Position numbers and translations under genes: made by a program
Assembly: GCA_017983515.1 (NCBI GenBank)
Contig: JAGOBF010000011.1
Span: 1 to 64,000, forward strand
Length of the DNA stretch: 64,000 nucleotides
DNA from: Promineifilum sp.
GTDB lineage: Bacteria; Chloroflexota; Anaerolineae; Promineifilales; Promineifilaceae
Reading direction: 5' to 3'
Notes under the pieces: generated by a model
What the model was told of the DNA's origin: nothing
Database searches by the model: none
What the model saw: only the letters and a program-made list of their open reading frames with translations
Shown here: positions 26,619 to 35,626 of the stretch, in pieces
Position numbering within the stretch: position 1 is the first letter of the stretch
How the letters are laid out: each line of letters opens with the position of its first letter

Positions 26619-26643
26619 CGCCGGTTAAGAAATCGGCGCTACA
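26614..26643. repeat. Class C hairpin between BMC-P 2 and BMC-P 3
   Basis: A 10-bp perfect stem TGTAGCGCCG / CGGCGCTACA with a 10-nt loop overlaps the BMC-P 2 stop and ends just before the GAGGAG of BMC-P 3. It shares its words with the palindrome at 20391-20475. Confidence 0.65.
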
Positions 26644-26655
26644 CGAGGAGCTGTC

Positions 26656-26928
26656 ATGTACATCGGACAAGTTGCTGGAACAGTCGTCGCCACCATCAAG
26701 CATCGGGCCTTCGCCGGGCACAAGTTATTGCTGGTAGAGCGACTTGACCTGGATGGACAGCCGACGGCCGATTACGATATCTGCGTCGACGCAGTGCGGG
26801 CCGGCGTGGGCGATCGGGTGCTGGTGCTCGACGAGGGCAACGGCGCGCGGCAAGTACTCGACATGAAAGTTGCCCCGATTCGGGCCGTCGTGGTGGGGGT
26901 GGTGGATGAGGTGGCTCTGGCCGATTGA
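26656..26928 (+). CDS. BMC-P (EutN/CcmL family) vertex protein 3
   Basis: 90 residues, ATG preceded by GAGGAG at about 6 nt. The EutN/CcmL fold is clear from MYIGQVAGTVVATIKHRAFAGHKLLLVERLDL, the central ICVDAVRAGVGDRVLVLDEGNGARQ and the end IRAVVVGVVDEVALAD. It is the last gene of the locus and the next gene converges on it. Three different BMC-P proteins in one locus allow vertices of different kinds, as reported for the Haliangium-type shell. Confidence 0.93.
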   Translation: MYIGQVAGTVVATIKHRAFAGHKLLLVERLDLDGQPTADYDICVDAVRAGVGDRVLVLDEGNGARQVLDMKVAPIRAVVVGVVDEVALAD

Positions 26929-26975
26929 GGGCCGTCGCCCACCTAATCCTCACTACCCACCCCCCGCACCCTGGC

Positions 26976-27821
26976 TTATTGGGCGTTGGGATAGAACAAT
27001 GGCTGGCCGTACTTGTCCACGCCAAACTGTCCGATCTGCTCCTGCACCTCGTCCGACGTGATCCACTCCGCGAACTTCTCCGCCAGTTCGCTGTTGATGG
27101 CATCCGATTTGTCCGGATTGACCGGAATAACCCCATAAGGATTCAATAGCGCCGGATCGGCGTTGCCGTCGATACTGTCGCCGCCGACCATCACCGCCAG
27201 ATCGGGCAAGCTGTCACGCATCGACAGGAACGTGCCGCGGTCAGTCAGGGTGTAGGCTCCGGCCTCGTTAGCGAAGGTTAACGTCTCCCCCATACCCTGT
27301 CCCACCGAGTTATACCAGCCACCGGCCGGATCGGGAGTGATTCCGGCCGCGTCCCACAGGCTCAATTCCTTGGTATGCGTCCCGCTGTCGTCGCCCCGTG
27401 AGGCGAACAGTGCCTCTGCGCCGGCGATGGCCGTCAACGCATCGGCCGCCAGCGGCATGCCGGCCACGCCCGCCGGATCGGTCGTCGGCCCGACGATGAT
27501 GAAATCATTGTACATTACATCGCGGCGATCGATGCCGTGGCCTTCGGCCACAAAGGCGTCCTCGCGTGCGCGGGCGTGGACGAGCAGGACATCGGCGTCG
27601 CCCGCCTCGCCAAGTTCGATAGCCTGCCCGGTGCCGACAGCTACCACGTCGATGCGGGCGTTGTTAGCTTCCTCGAAGCCGGGCAAGATGGCCTCGAGCA
27701 GCCCGGAGTCGGCCGTGCTGGTCGTGGTCGCCAATCGCAGCACCTCCGGCTCGCCGCCACCGCAGCCCGCCAGCAAGAGTATCGCGATCATCACCAGTAG
27801 CAGGGTAATCCTTTTCTTCAT
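26976..27821 (-). CDS. tupA: Tungstate-type ABC transporter substrate-binding lipoprotein (TupA-like)
   Basis: 281 residues starting at the ATG at 27821 (GGGAGA 8 nt upstream). Signal peptide with lipobox LLLAGC (about residues 15-20). The mature protein begins LRLATTTSTADSGLLEAILPGFE, the hallmark of the TupA/WtpA-like family that binds tungstate (or molybdate) with very high affinity. ASRGDDSGTHTKE and DRGTFLSMRD are further family blocks. The permease and ATPase genes (tupB, tupC) are not adjacent downstream, where the BMC locus converges. A ModE-like regulator is encoded just upstream on the same strand, in keeping with oxyanion control. Confidence 0.88.
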   Translation of the reverse strand: MKKRITLLLVMIAILLLAGCGGGEPEVLRLATTTSTADSGLLEAILPGFEEANNARIDVVAVGTGQAIELGEAGDADVLLVHARAREDAFVAEGHGIDRRDVMYNDFIIVGPTTDPAGVAGMPLAADALTAIAGAEALFASRGDDSGTHTKELSLWDAAGITPDPAGGWYNSVGQGMGETLTFANEAGAYTLTDRGTFLSMRDSLPDLAVMVGGDSIDGNADPALLNPYGVIPVNPDKSDAINSELAEKFAEWITSDEVQEQIGQFGVDKYGQPLFYPNAQ

Positions 27822-27909
27822 GTGTGTATTCTCCCAAGTCCGGATAGCGCTATGAAATCCGATCATAACGCTCGGATTATAAGCTGGGTAGACCTGAAAA
27901 GGAAAGAGA

Positions 27910-28245
27910 TCAGACCGGGGGAAAATTGGCGTCGAATGAATCGGCGACGAAACGCTCCATATCCTCGGCCAGGCGATCGAAGCGGGCCAGGTGGCGCTCG
28001 GCCGTAGCGGTTAGTTTCGCCCCGCCTCCATGAAGCCCGCCAATCTGGGTCTCGACCAGCTTCTCGCCGAGGCGCGTCTCCATCTCGTGAATCTTCTGCC
28101 AGGCGGTGCGATAGGGCACGTCGAGTTGCTCGGCGGCGGCGCTGATGGAGCCGGTGGCGGCGACAGCGCGCAGCAGCTTGACGCGCCACAGAGAGAGGAC
28201 AACCTGGCCGTCAATTTCGAGCCAGAGGTTATAACGTGGTTGCAT
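27910..28245 (-). CDS. ModE-type winged-helix regulator
   Basis: 111 residues corresponding to the N-terminal DNA-binding part of ModE without the C-terminal molybdate-binding (TOBE) domains. Features are SLWRVKLLRAVAATGSISAAAEQLDVPYRTAWQKIHEMETRLGEKLVE followed by the typical GGGAKLTATAERHLARFDRL. Such single-domain forms are common next to molybdate or tungstate transporters. It lies 88 bp upstream of tupA on the same strand, so the two are probably one transcription unit, and it may respond to the metal through another protein or regulate tupA directly. Confidence 0.85.
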   Translation of the reverse strand: MQPRYNLWLEIDGQVVLSLWRVKLLRAVAATGSISAAAEQLDVPYRTAWQKIHEMETRLGEKLVETQIGGLHGGGAKLTATAERHLARFDRLAEDMERFVADSFDANFPPV

Positions 28246-28352
28246 ATTTCCTTGCCGTCATGGCGAAATCGAGCGTCAGAGGATACATGGAACAGTGCCC
28301 AGGGAGGGCGACTAGCCACTTCCAAAATAAAGGATGGCGAAACAGAAAACTA

Positions 28353-28381
28353 TATACAGTCGTCACTCAATATGTTATAAT
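28353..28381 (+). promoter_or_regulatory. Promoter of the sulfatase-like gene
   Basis: A perfect TATAAT (28376-28381) lies 17 bp after TATACA. The start codon is about 58 nt downstream. The region is locally AT-rich against the GC-rich background. Confidence 0.5.
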
Positions 28382-28439
28382 ATAAGCGTCAGTTTAGGCC
28401 AGTTTATCGCCGCAGCTTACACAATAGAGGGAGCCAACC

Positions 28440-29798
28440 ATGAACGCGAAAAGGGCGTTGATCCTGTTTGCTTTTGTCGTCATTCCGTTCCTCGTCCAGG
28501 CCAAAGCAACGGCCGCCAATGATCCGCTCACTACGGAACCTAATGTTATTGTCATCATCACCGATGACCAGTTTGCCGAATCTGTGGCTATCATGCGCAA
28601 GGTGATGGCCAATCCTTACGGAAAATGGGTTTACTTTCCAATGGGTTTCAACGTCGACAGCATTGGCGGCGTGTCTCGGGTTAGCCTGCTCACCGGACAG
28701 TATACACACAATCATAATATCGTATCGAACAGAGAGACGGGCAATCTTAACGATAGCAACCTGCTGCCCGTCTGGTTCAAGAATGAGGGCTATCGCACGC
28801 TGTTCATCGGCAAGTACCTCAACGGTTATCCCAATGTCTGGGGCGGGAAGAAATACACGCCACCCGGCTGGGATTATTTCAAATACTTCGGCCACAAGAA
28901 GGTAGACGTCTACAACACCGAAGTGACCAAAGTGCTGGCGGACACTGTCGACCATTACGATAAACCGTTTTTCCTGTGGCTGGCCCATCGCGCCCCCCAG
29001 CGCAGAGCAAACCCGCCCGCCCGTTACGTGGGGGCCGACGTCTCAGTCGTGCCGCTGCCGACGACCAAGCCCAACTTCAACGAGGCCGACGTGTCGGACA
29101 AACCGCCCCGGGTGAAGACAAGTCCCTTACTGATTAAAGGCGGCTACCCACATAAGATTAATGGCTACCCCGGCTACATGTGGGATCCCGACTGGGTCGT
29201 GGATGAATTCACCCGCTCGCTGCAACAAACGATGGCTATCGATGATGGGGTCCAGATGATCGTCGACTTGCTGGCCAATAAAGGCGAGTTGGACAATACG
29301 GTCATCTTCTTCATCTCCGACTCCGGCTATTCCTGGGGATCGCACCGCAAAGTCGGCCGCGGCTGCCCTTATGAGGAATGTAACCAGATACCGTTCCTGG
29401 TCTTCTACCCCGGCGTGGCGAGTCCCGGTGGCAACACGCCTCGCGTGATTAACCGGCTCATTTCCAACGTCGACGTCACCGCTACGATTGTAGACATTGC
29501 CGGCCTGAACCCTACCCGCTCGCCGCAAAACGGCCGCAGTCTCCGGCCGTTACTCGAAGCCGCGGATCCCAACACCGCCGCCTGGCAAGATGTGCTGCTC
29601 ATCGAGACGCTGCGCAACGACGCTTTTCGCGGCGTGCGCACAACGGACTGGAAATACATCGTCAGCGGCAACGGGTTCGTAGAGCTTTATGATCTGCGCC
29701 GCGATCCGTTTGAACTTGTCAATATCGCCTACCAGCCGGGACACGAGGCCGTCATCGCCACGTTATCCGCTCAACTGGAGGCATTGTTGGCCGAGTAG
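28440..29798 (+). CDS. Sulfatase-family protein lacking the formylglycine cysteine
   Basis: 452 residues with a signal peptide (about 1-26). The alkaline-phosphatase-like sulfatase fold is clear: metal ligands D42/D43 in IIITDDQ, the GQYTHNHNI block, GKYLNGY with the active-site lysine (about K125), and DSGYSWGSH (D294, H302). The modification site, normally C-x-P-S-R before xSLLTG, reads G76-G-V-S-R. Both the cysteine (or serine) converted to formylglycine and the proline are gone. The protein is full length with no frameshift, so it is probably expressed. It is likely a non-hydrolytic binding protein or acts by another mechanism. The sequence DNA is less GC-rich than neighbours. Confidence 0.8.
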   Translation: MNAKRALILFAFVVIPFLVQAKATAANDPLTTEPNVIVIITDDQFAESVAIMRKVMANPYGKWVYFPMGFNVDSIGGVSRVSLLTGQYTHNHNIVSNRETGNLNDSNLLPVWFKNEGYRTLFIGKYLNGYPNVWGGKKYTPPGWDYFKYFGHKKVDVYNTEVTKVLADTVDHYDKPFFLWLAHRAPQRRANPPARYVGADVSVVPLPTTKPNFNEADVSDKPPRVKTSPLLIKGGYPHKINGYPGYMWDPDWVVDEFTRSLQQTMAIDDGVQMIVDLLANKGELDNTVIFFISDSGYSWGSHRKVGRGCPYEECNQIPFLVFYPGVASPGGNTPRVINRLISNVDVTATIVDIAGLNPTRSPQNGRSLRPLLEAADPNTAAWQDVLLIETLRNDAFRGVRTTDWKYIVSGNGFVELYDLRRDPFELVNIAYQPGHEAVIATLSAQLEALLAE

Positions 29799-29808
29799 GA
29801 TAGCCGGC

Positions 29809-30000
29809 TCACCCCCGCCTGGGCTCGTATTTCACGTCATCCAGCGCGGCAAGCTCAATATCTTGCGTCCACAAGGGCGCCTGGTGACGCCGCGCCGCGG
29901 CCCGAATAACGCTGCCGGTGTCGGTCATGGGCAACTTTAGTTCGCTCGACTGCCTGGCCGCGCTCCAGGCAGTCGTCACATTCAGGTCGACGACTCGCCG
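29809..30000 (-). pseudogene. Remnant of a VapC-type PIN-domain toxin
   Basis: The minus strand between the sulfatase-like gene and asnS reads openly and resembles the C-terminal half of a VapC PIN ribonuclease: SSELKLPMTDT, then VIRAAARRHQAPLWTQDIELAAL and VKYEPRRG before TGA (29809-29811). The order LPMTD, AARRH, LWTQD is the PIN pattern with its conserved acidic residues. Upstream the frame loses recognisable homology near 30000, there is no start codon, and the asnS promoter occupies the expected N-terminal part. No VapB antitoxin is present. It is too short and starts too poorly to be a working gene. Confidence 0.6.
29948..29974. repeat. 10-bp inverted repeat within the PIN remnant
   Basis: GACTGCCTGG and CCAGGCAGTC flank a 7-nt loop. 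There is no T-tract. It may simply be part of the decayed gene or act as a weak terminator after the sulfatase-like gene. Confidence 0.4.
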
Positions 30001-30050
30001 GGCATCATGACGGCCATAACTTCCTGCCGCCCGACGCTTTCGCCTGATTC

Positions 30051-30059
30051 TGCTATACT
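30051..30059 (+). promoter_or_regulatory. Extended -10 promoter element for asnS
   Basis: TGCTATACT, a TGN-extended -10 box, lies 35 nt before the asnS ATG. No good -35 hexamer is visible. Confidence 0.45.
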
Positions 30060-30094
30060 TCAGGTCTGATCATTCACCTCACGAGAAATACCGT

Positions 30095-31432
30095 ATGACC
30101 AACTCTTTCACCATCGAGCAAATCCCCAACCACATCGGCGAGCGCGTTACGGTTCAGGGTTGGCTCTACGCCAGCACCCACAAAGGCAAGCTGCTGTTCC
30201 TGCGGCTGCGCGACGGCACGGGCATCACCCAGGCTGTAGCCTATCGGCCGGACGTCGGCGACGAACTGTTCGACGAGCTGGTCCATTTGGGGCAAGAGTC
30301 GTCGCTCGTCGTCACCGGCGTCGTGCGGGCCAACGACCGCGCCCCCGGCATCCCGGCCGGCTATGAGATCGGCATCGAGGAAGCGCGCGTGGTCCAGAAC
30401 GCCGTCGACTATCCCATCGGTCCTAAGGAGCACGGTATCGAGTTCCTGATGGACAATCGCCACCTGTGGCTGCGCAGCAGCCAGCAGTGGGCCATCATGC
30501 GCGTGCGAGCCACCATCAAGCGGGCCATCATCGACTTTTTCGACGACCGTGGCTTCCTCAACATCGACACGCCCATCTTGACGCCCAGCGCGGCCGAAGG
30601 CACCAGCAATCTGTTTGAGGTCGACTACTTCGAGGAAAAAGCTTACCTGGCCCAAACCGGACAACTCTACAGCGAGGCCACCATCATGGCCTTCGGCAAG
30701 GTCTACTGCTTCGGCCCCACCTTCCGGGCCGAGAAGAGCAAGACCCGCCGCCATCTGGCCGAGTTCTGGATGGTGGAGCCGGAGATCGCTTACTGCGATC
30801 TCGACCAGCTGATGACCCTGGAAGAGGAGTTCGTCAGCTACATCGTTCAGACGACGCTGGAGAAGCGGGCCGCCGAGCTGGAGCTTCTCGGCCGCGATCT
30901 GACGGCGCTGCAAAACATCACGACCCCCTTCCCGCGCATCAGCTACGATGAGGCCGTCGAGCGCATCCAGGCCATTCGCGAGGCCACCGACGACCCCGAT
31001 CTGAAGAAACAACTGGTAATCGAATGGGGTGATGACTTCGGATCGCCGCACGAGACGGAATTGACCAAGCAGTTCGACAAGCCGGTCTTTGTCTACGGCT
31101 ATCCGACGGCGGTCAAAGCCTTCTACATGGAGCCGTGGCCCGGCCGGCCGGAGATCTGCAAGAGCGTCGATCTGCTGGCCCCGGAGGGCTATGGCGAGAT
31201 TATCGGCGGCAGCGAGCGCATGAGCGATCCCGACGTGCTGCTGGCGGCCATCCGTCGCCACGAATTACCCGAAGCCAACTACCGGTGGTACATCGACCTG
31301 CGAAATTACGGCAGCGTGCCCCACAGCGGCTTCGGCCTGGGTCTGGAGCGCACGGTAGCCTGGATTTGCGGCATTGACCACATACGGCAGACTGTCCCGT
31401 TTGCGCGGACGCTCAATCGGTTGACCCCGTAA
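30095..31432 (+). CDS. asnS: Asparaginyl-tRNA synthetase
   Basis: 445 residues, class IIb aminoacyl-tRNA synthetase. An N-terminal OB-fold anticodon-binding domain (about 15-110: [27 protein letters not shown]) is followed by the catalytic core with motif 2 [22 protein letters not shown] and motif 3 [15 protein letters not shown]. The ending [12 protein letters not shown] is that of AsnRS. It charges tRNA-Asn with asparagine plus ATP. The ATG at 30095 has only a weak upstream GAGA. The gene is monocistronic as far as seen. Confidence 0.93.
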   Translation: MTNSFTIEQIPNHIGERVTVQGWLYASTHKGKLLFLRLRDGTGITQAVAYRPDVGDELFDELVHLGQESSLVVTGVVRANDRAPGIPAGYEIGIEEARVVQNAVDYPIGPKEHGIEFLMDNRHLWLRSSQQWAIMRVRATIKRAIIDFFDDRGFLNIDTPILTPSAAEGTSNLFEVDYFEEKAYLAQTGQLYSEATIMAFGKVYCFGPTFRAEKSKTRRHLAEFWMVEPEIAYCDLDQLMTLEEEFVSYIVQTTLEKRAAELELLGRDLTALQNITTPFPRISYDEAVERIQAIREATDDPDLKKQLVIEWGDDFGSPHETELTKQFDKPVFVYGYPTAVKAFYMEPWPGRPEICKSVDLLAPEGYGEIIGGSERMSDPDVLLAAIRRHELPEANYRWYIDLRNYGSVPHSGFGLGLERTVAWICGIDHIRQTVPFARTLNRLTP

Positions 31433-31561
31433 CGAGACGCCCGCGCCACGGCGAAAGGGCGCAAGAATAGAAATCAGTCGATAGCATCCAGACGTCAGGA
31501 AGCCAGCCTGTCATTTTACTTGACGTCCGGCGCTCAATACCTGTTTCTTTCGGAGAGCGAC

Positions 31562-32146
31562 ATGAAGATCGGCGTACTGGCGCTGCAAGGCGCATTCATC
31601 GAGCACATAAAAATCCTGCGCGAGTTGGGCGTGGAAGCGGTCGAAGTCAGGCTACCCGAAGACCTGCAAGGGCTGGACGGCCTCATTATCCCCGGCGGCG
31701 AGAGCACCACCATTGGCAAACTGGCCGACACATTCGATCTGACCGCGCCGCTGCGCGCGTTCGCCGCCGACAAACCGGTGTGGGGTACCTGCGCCGGGAT
31801 GATCTTTATGGCCAAGGATATCGGTCGCGATCAACCGCTGCTGGGCGTGATGGACGTCGTCGTCGAGCGCAACGCCTTCGGCCGCCAGGTCGACAGCTTC
31901 ATCACGCCGATTGAGGTTAGCGAATTCGCCGGCGAGCCATTTCCCGCCGTTTTCATCCGCGGCCCGCGCCTGGTGGAGGCCCACGGCAACGCCCAGGTCA
32001 TCGCCAATCTGGCCGACGGCACGCCTGTCGCCGCGCAGGAAGGCCATTGGCTAGTCACGTCCTTCCACCCCGAACTGACCGGCGACAACCGGTTCCACAA
32101 GTATTTTGTGAAGATGGTGGCCGAGGGGAAAAGCAGTAAAGAGTAA
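31562..32146 (+). CDS. pdxT: Pyridoxal 5'-phosphate synthase glutaminase subunit
   Basis: 194 residues, starting at the ATG at 31562 with GGAGAG 4 nt upstream. PdxT is a class I glutamine amidotransferase that releases ammonia for PdxS, which builds PLP from ribose 5-phosphate and glyceraldehyde 3-phosphate. The nucleophile C77 lies in GTCAGM and the partner H169/E171 in TSFHPEL. IIPGGESTT is the oxyanion loop. PdxS is not adjacent in this window, although the two are usually linked. Length is normal. Confidence 0.94.
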   Translation: MKIGVLALQGAFIEHIKILRELGVEAVEVRLPEDLQGLDGLIIPGGESTTIGKLADTFDLTAPLRAFAADKPVWGTCAGMIFMAKDIGRDQPLLGVMDVVVERNAFGRQVDSFITPIEVSEFAGEPFPAVFIRGPRLVEAHGNAQVIANLADGTPVAAQEGHWLVTSFHPELTGDNRFHKYFVKMVAEGKSSKE

Positions 32147-32221
32147 GCAGTATCCAGCAGACAGTCACAGCGATCCGCAATCTGGCTCACTGCCTACTAT
32201 TCACTGGATGCTGCTTGCGGC
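32140..32221. repeat. Class B palindrome (AGTAAGCAGTATCCAG words)
   Basis: The left part contains AAGCAGTATCCAGCAGACAGT's first words and the right part ACTATTCACTGGATGCTGCTT's complement, with about 80% pairing. It overlaps the last pdxT codons, which encode an SSKE tail, and fills the gap before the converging kinase gene. Confidence 0.55.
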
Positions 32222-32234
32222 CCCCCGAATACTG

Positions 32235-33416
32235 CTACTTACCGTTTACCAGCGACGGCCGTCGCGGCAGCACCACCGTAAACGACGCCCCGCCCGCCGG
32301 GTTATTTTCGGCGTAGAGGCAGCCGCCGTACTGCGTGACGATGCTCCGCGCGATGAACAAACCCAGCCCCGTACCCTGATGGTTGGCCTTGGTCGTGAAG
32401 AACGGTTCGAAGAGGCGATCCATGATCGCCGGGTCAAGCCCCACTCCCGTGTCGGCCACGGAGAAGGCGAACAGATCGGCCGTGTCCATATCCCGGCCGT
32501 TGCCCGTCTTGCTCATAGCCGACCGGATTTGCTCCGCCGCCACAGGCTCGGTTGACAGATCGGGCGCCCAGAAGCGCACCCGGATGACGCCGCCGGCCGG
32601 CTGCATGGCATCCCGGGCGTTGAGCAGGAGGTTGATCAGCACCTGAGCGATACGATGATGATCGCAGAAGATCGTCGTCAATTGCGGCTCAAGGTCAACC
32701 TCCACCGTCACCCGGGCCTGCCTGCGAAATTGCTGCTCCACCATCGTCAGCGCATCCTGCAGGATCGCCGTCGGGCTGGTGATAGCAATCATGTTGTCGG
32801 CCTCGTCCACGTCACCGTCGGGGTCGACGTGGGGGGCATAATTGCGCAACATATCGACGATACGAGCACAGCGAAAGGCGCTCTGTTCGATCAATTCGAT
32901 GGCTTGCACCAGTTCCTCGCGGCCGGCAGTTCCCTCGTTGATTTCATCAATCAGATTGGTGCAAGAGGCGGTGATGATGCTGATAGGATTAGTTAACTCG
33001 TGGGCCACGCCGGCGGTCAGCGTACCGATTCCGGCCAGCCGCTGGGCGTGCAGCAGGGCATCATTGAGCCGCTCCAGCTCCGCCCGACTGACAAACGACA
33101 TCAACTGCTCGCCGGCGGCCGGCGCTTCCGCCGGACCAACGGCAAGCGACACAGGCAGCGCTTCGCCGTCGCGGCGAACGAGTTCAGCGTCGTGTGGGCG
33201 CGCCCAATCGGCCGCCGCCCGGCCAGGCGGGCGATACCCTTTGTAGAAATCAGTTATTGATAAATTTGTCAATTGTCCAGCCCCATACCCTAGCAGCGAT
33301 TCGGCCGCCCGATTCGCTGACAGAATCTTCCCATTCTCGGCCAGAACCAGGACGCCCTCCAGCCCATAACGGCGCAGGAAGTCCGGGAGCGGCTCCATTT
33401 GAACGATTTCCACCAA
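32235..33416 (-). CDS. Soluble PAS-domain sensor histidine kinase
   Basis: 393 residues with no membrane segment. A PAS domain (about 15-100: GVLVLAENGKILSANRAAESLLGY) is followed by a HisKA dimerisation helix with the phosphoacceptor H139 in GVAHELTNPISI, and a HATPase_c domain (N box LINLLLNARDAM, G1 DTGVGLD, F box FEPFFTTK, G2 GTGLGLFIARSI). The NtrB-like H box and overall layout suggest it phosphorylates a response regulator encoded elsewhere; none is adjacent. The start is a TTG at 33416 (AAGG 9 nt upstream) or the GTG next to it. Confidence 0.9.
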   Translation of the reverse strand: MVEIVQMEPLPDFLRRYGLEGVLVLAENGKILSANRAAESLLGYGAGQLTNLSITDFYKGYRPPGRAAADWARPHDAELVRRDGEALPVSLAVGPAEAPAAGEQLMSFVSRAELERLNDALLHAQRLAGIGTLTAGVAHELTNPISIITASCTNLIDEINEGTAGREELVQAIELIEQSAFRCARIVDMLRNYAPHVDPDGDVDEADNMIAITSPTAILQDALTMVEQQFRRQARVTVEVDLEPQLTTIFCDHHRIAQVLINLLLNARDAMQPAGGVIRVRFWAPDLSTEPVAAEQIRSAMSKTGNGRDMDTADLFAFSVADTGVGLDPAIMDRLFEPFFTTKANHQGTGLGLFIARSIVTQYGGCLYAENNPAGGASFTVVLPRRPSLVNGK

Positions 33417-33698
33417 TTTTGTCCCTTCTCCAACGGATTACACGTCCGTAGCTGGAAGCATACGTCGGCAGAGGACGGCCGTCCGTGTGACTTTCGTAAA
33501 TTCAGCGTGAAGAGAGCGTGAACAGCTGAGGAGAATTGCCTAGAGTGGGTCACTTCAGAGAGACGGTGCCCGGCCGGCCTGTAATCTTTTAATAATGGTT
33601 TCCGGCCGAATCTTTACTAGAATGAGAGTATAGTATAGTGACGAATGCAAACGAGCTGCCTACTGCGTATACCGGGCAGAAGCGAGGAAATTGACAAC
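33417..33698. other. Divergent intergenic region between kinase and msrP
   Basis: About 280 bp that must hold both promoters. AT-rich repeats of TATAGT occur around 33629-33639, about 60 nt before the msrP ATG, a plausible -10 region but without a clear -35. No gene seen. Confidence 0.35.
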
Positions 33699-34712
<1,014 letters not shown>

Positions 34713-34811
34713 CGGAGAAAACATCCACCTATTTCGCAGGATAGCGCGGTCGACCGCCGAAGATTGGACTCTGCTTTTCTATGCACCCATGAGTTTAAGG
34801 AACAATGGTAC

Positions 34812-35528
34812 ATGACTGAGCAAGGGACAACGACAACAACGAAACAACCCCTCGCAGCCCGGCCGCGCCGCCTGTCGCGCGACGCCCAGCGGCGGCTACT
34901 GCGCGTGCTCTATCATGCCGTCGGTCTATTTCCCCTGGCCTGGCTCATCTTCGACTTCTGGCTCGGCTTCCTCGGCCCCGAACCTATCCGCGCCATGATC
35001 CTGCGCAGCGGCAAGGCGGCCATCATCATGTTGGTGTTGTCGCTGGCCTGCACCCCGGCCAATATCATCTTCGGCTGGAAACAGGCCGTCGTCGTGCGCC
35101 GGGCGCTGGGCCTCTACGCTTTCATGTACGTCTGCATCCATCTGCTGATCTTCGTCTGGCTCGACTACGGCTTCATGCTGGCCCTCGTCGTCGAGGAGAT
35201 CATCAAGCGGCGCTACGCAGTCGTCGGCTTCGCGGCCTTCCTGCTGCTCATCCCCCTGGCCATTACGTCGACCAAAAATTCCCAACGTCAATTGGGCAAG
35301 CGCTGGACAACACTCCACAAGTCCGTTTATCTGGTCGCCGTGCTGGCCGTCATCCATTACATCTGGCTGGTCAAGAATGCCTACACGCAGCCCCTCATCT
35401 TCGCCGGCATCGTCGCACTCCTGTTATTCATCCGCCTGACGCCGGTAAGACAGTTCCTGATCACCACCCGCCGCCGGGTCGAGAATCAGCGCAAACGCGC
35501 CAAAGCGCATAAAGTCGAACGCTCCTAG
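34812..35528 (+). CDS. msrQ: MsrQ heme-binding membrane subunit
   Basis: 238 residues, about six membrane segments, family YedZ/FRD. The ATG at 34812 is preferred over an upstream in-frame ATG because AAGGA lies between them. Heme-ligand histidines are expected in MYVCIHLLIFVWLDY and LHKSVYLVAVLAVIHYIW, both present. It passes electrons from the quinone pool or a flavin reductase to MsrP, encoded 99 bp upstream. The basic tail (RRRVENQRKRAKAHK) is cytoplasmic. A strong palindrome follows. Confidence 0.92.
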   Translation: MTEQGTTTTTKQPLAARPRRLSRDAQRRLLRVLYHAVGLFPLAWLIFDFWLGFLGPEPIRAMILRSGKAAIIMLVLSLACTPANIIFGWKQAVVVRRALGLYAFMYVCIHLLIFVWLDYGFMLALVVEEIIKRRYAVVGFAAFLLLIPLAITSTKNSQRQLGKRWTTLHKSVYLVAVLAVIHYIWLVKNAYTQPLIFAGIVALLLFIRLTPVRQFLITTRRRVENQRKRAKAHKVERS

Positions 35529-35542
35529 ACGCCAGATAGCGG

Positions 35543-35570
35543 GAAGGGCCGGTGAATTCACCGGCCCTTC
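35543..35570. terminator. Perfect 28-bp palindrome after msrQ
   Basis: GAAGGGCCGGTGAA and its exact complement meet without a spacer, followed by TCTCCTG. It lies 14 nt after the msrQ stop. The T-tract is poor, so termination may need Rho or be partial. Confidence 0.6.
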
Positions 35571-35626
35571 TCCTGAATCCTGCATTCTCTTTGCGTCAGC
35601 GTCCCTTTGGGTTAAGTTTGCCGGGT

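Larger units (their letters stand above)
20569..26928 (+). other. Bacterial microcompartment locus, SPU-like
   Basis: Nine plus-strand genes follow one another: RpiB-like isomerase, DeoC, zinc-ribbon protein, double BMC-T, BMC-H, BMC-P, CoA-acylating aldehyde dehydrogenase, single BMC-T, BMC-P and BMC-P (the zinc-ribbon protein is the only one that is neither enzyme nor shell). The pairing of DeoC and RpiB with BMC shell genes defines loci classed as sugar-phosphate-utilizing. All three shell building blocks are present (hexamer, trimers, pentamers), so a closed shell can be made from this locus alone. No phosphotransacylase, alcohol dehydrogenase, kinase or regulator is inside it. Confidence 0.88.
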
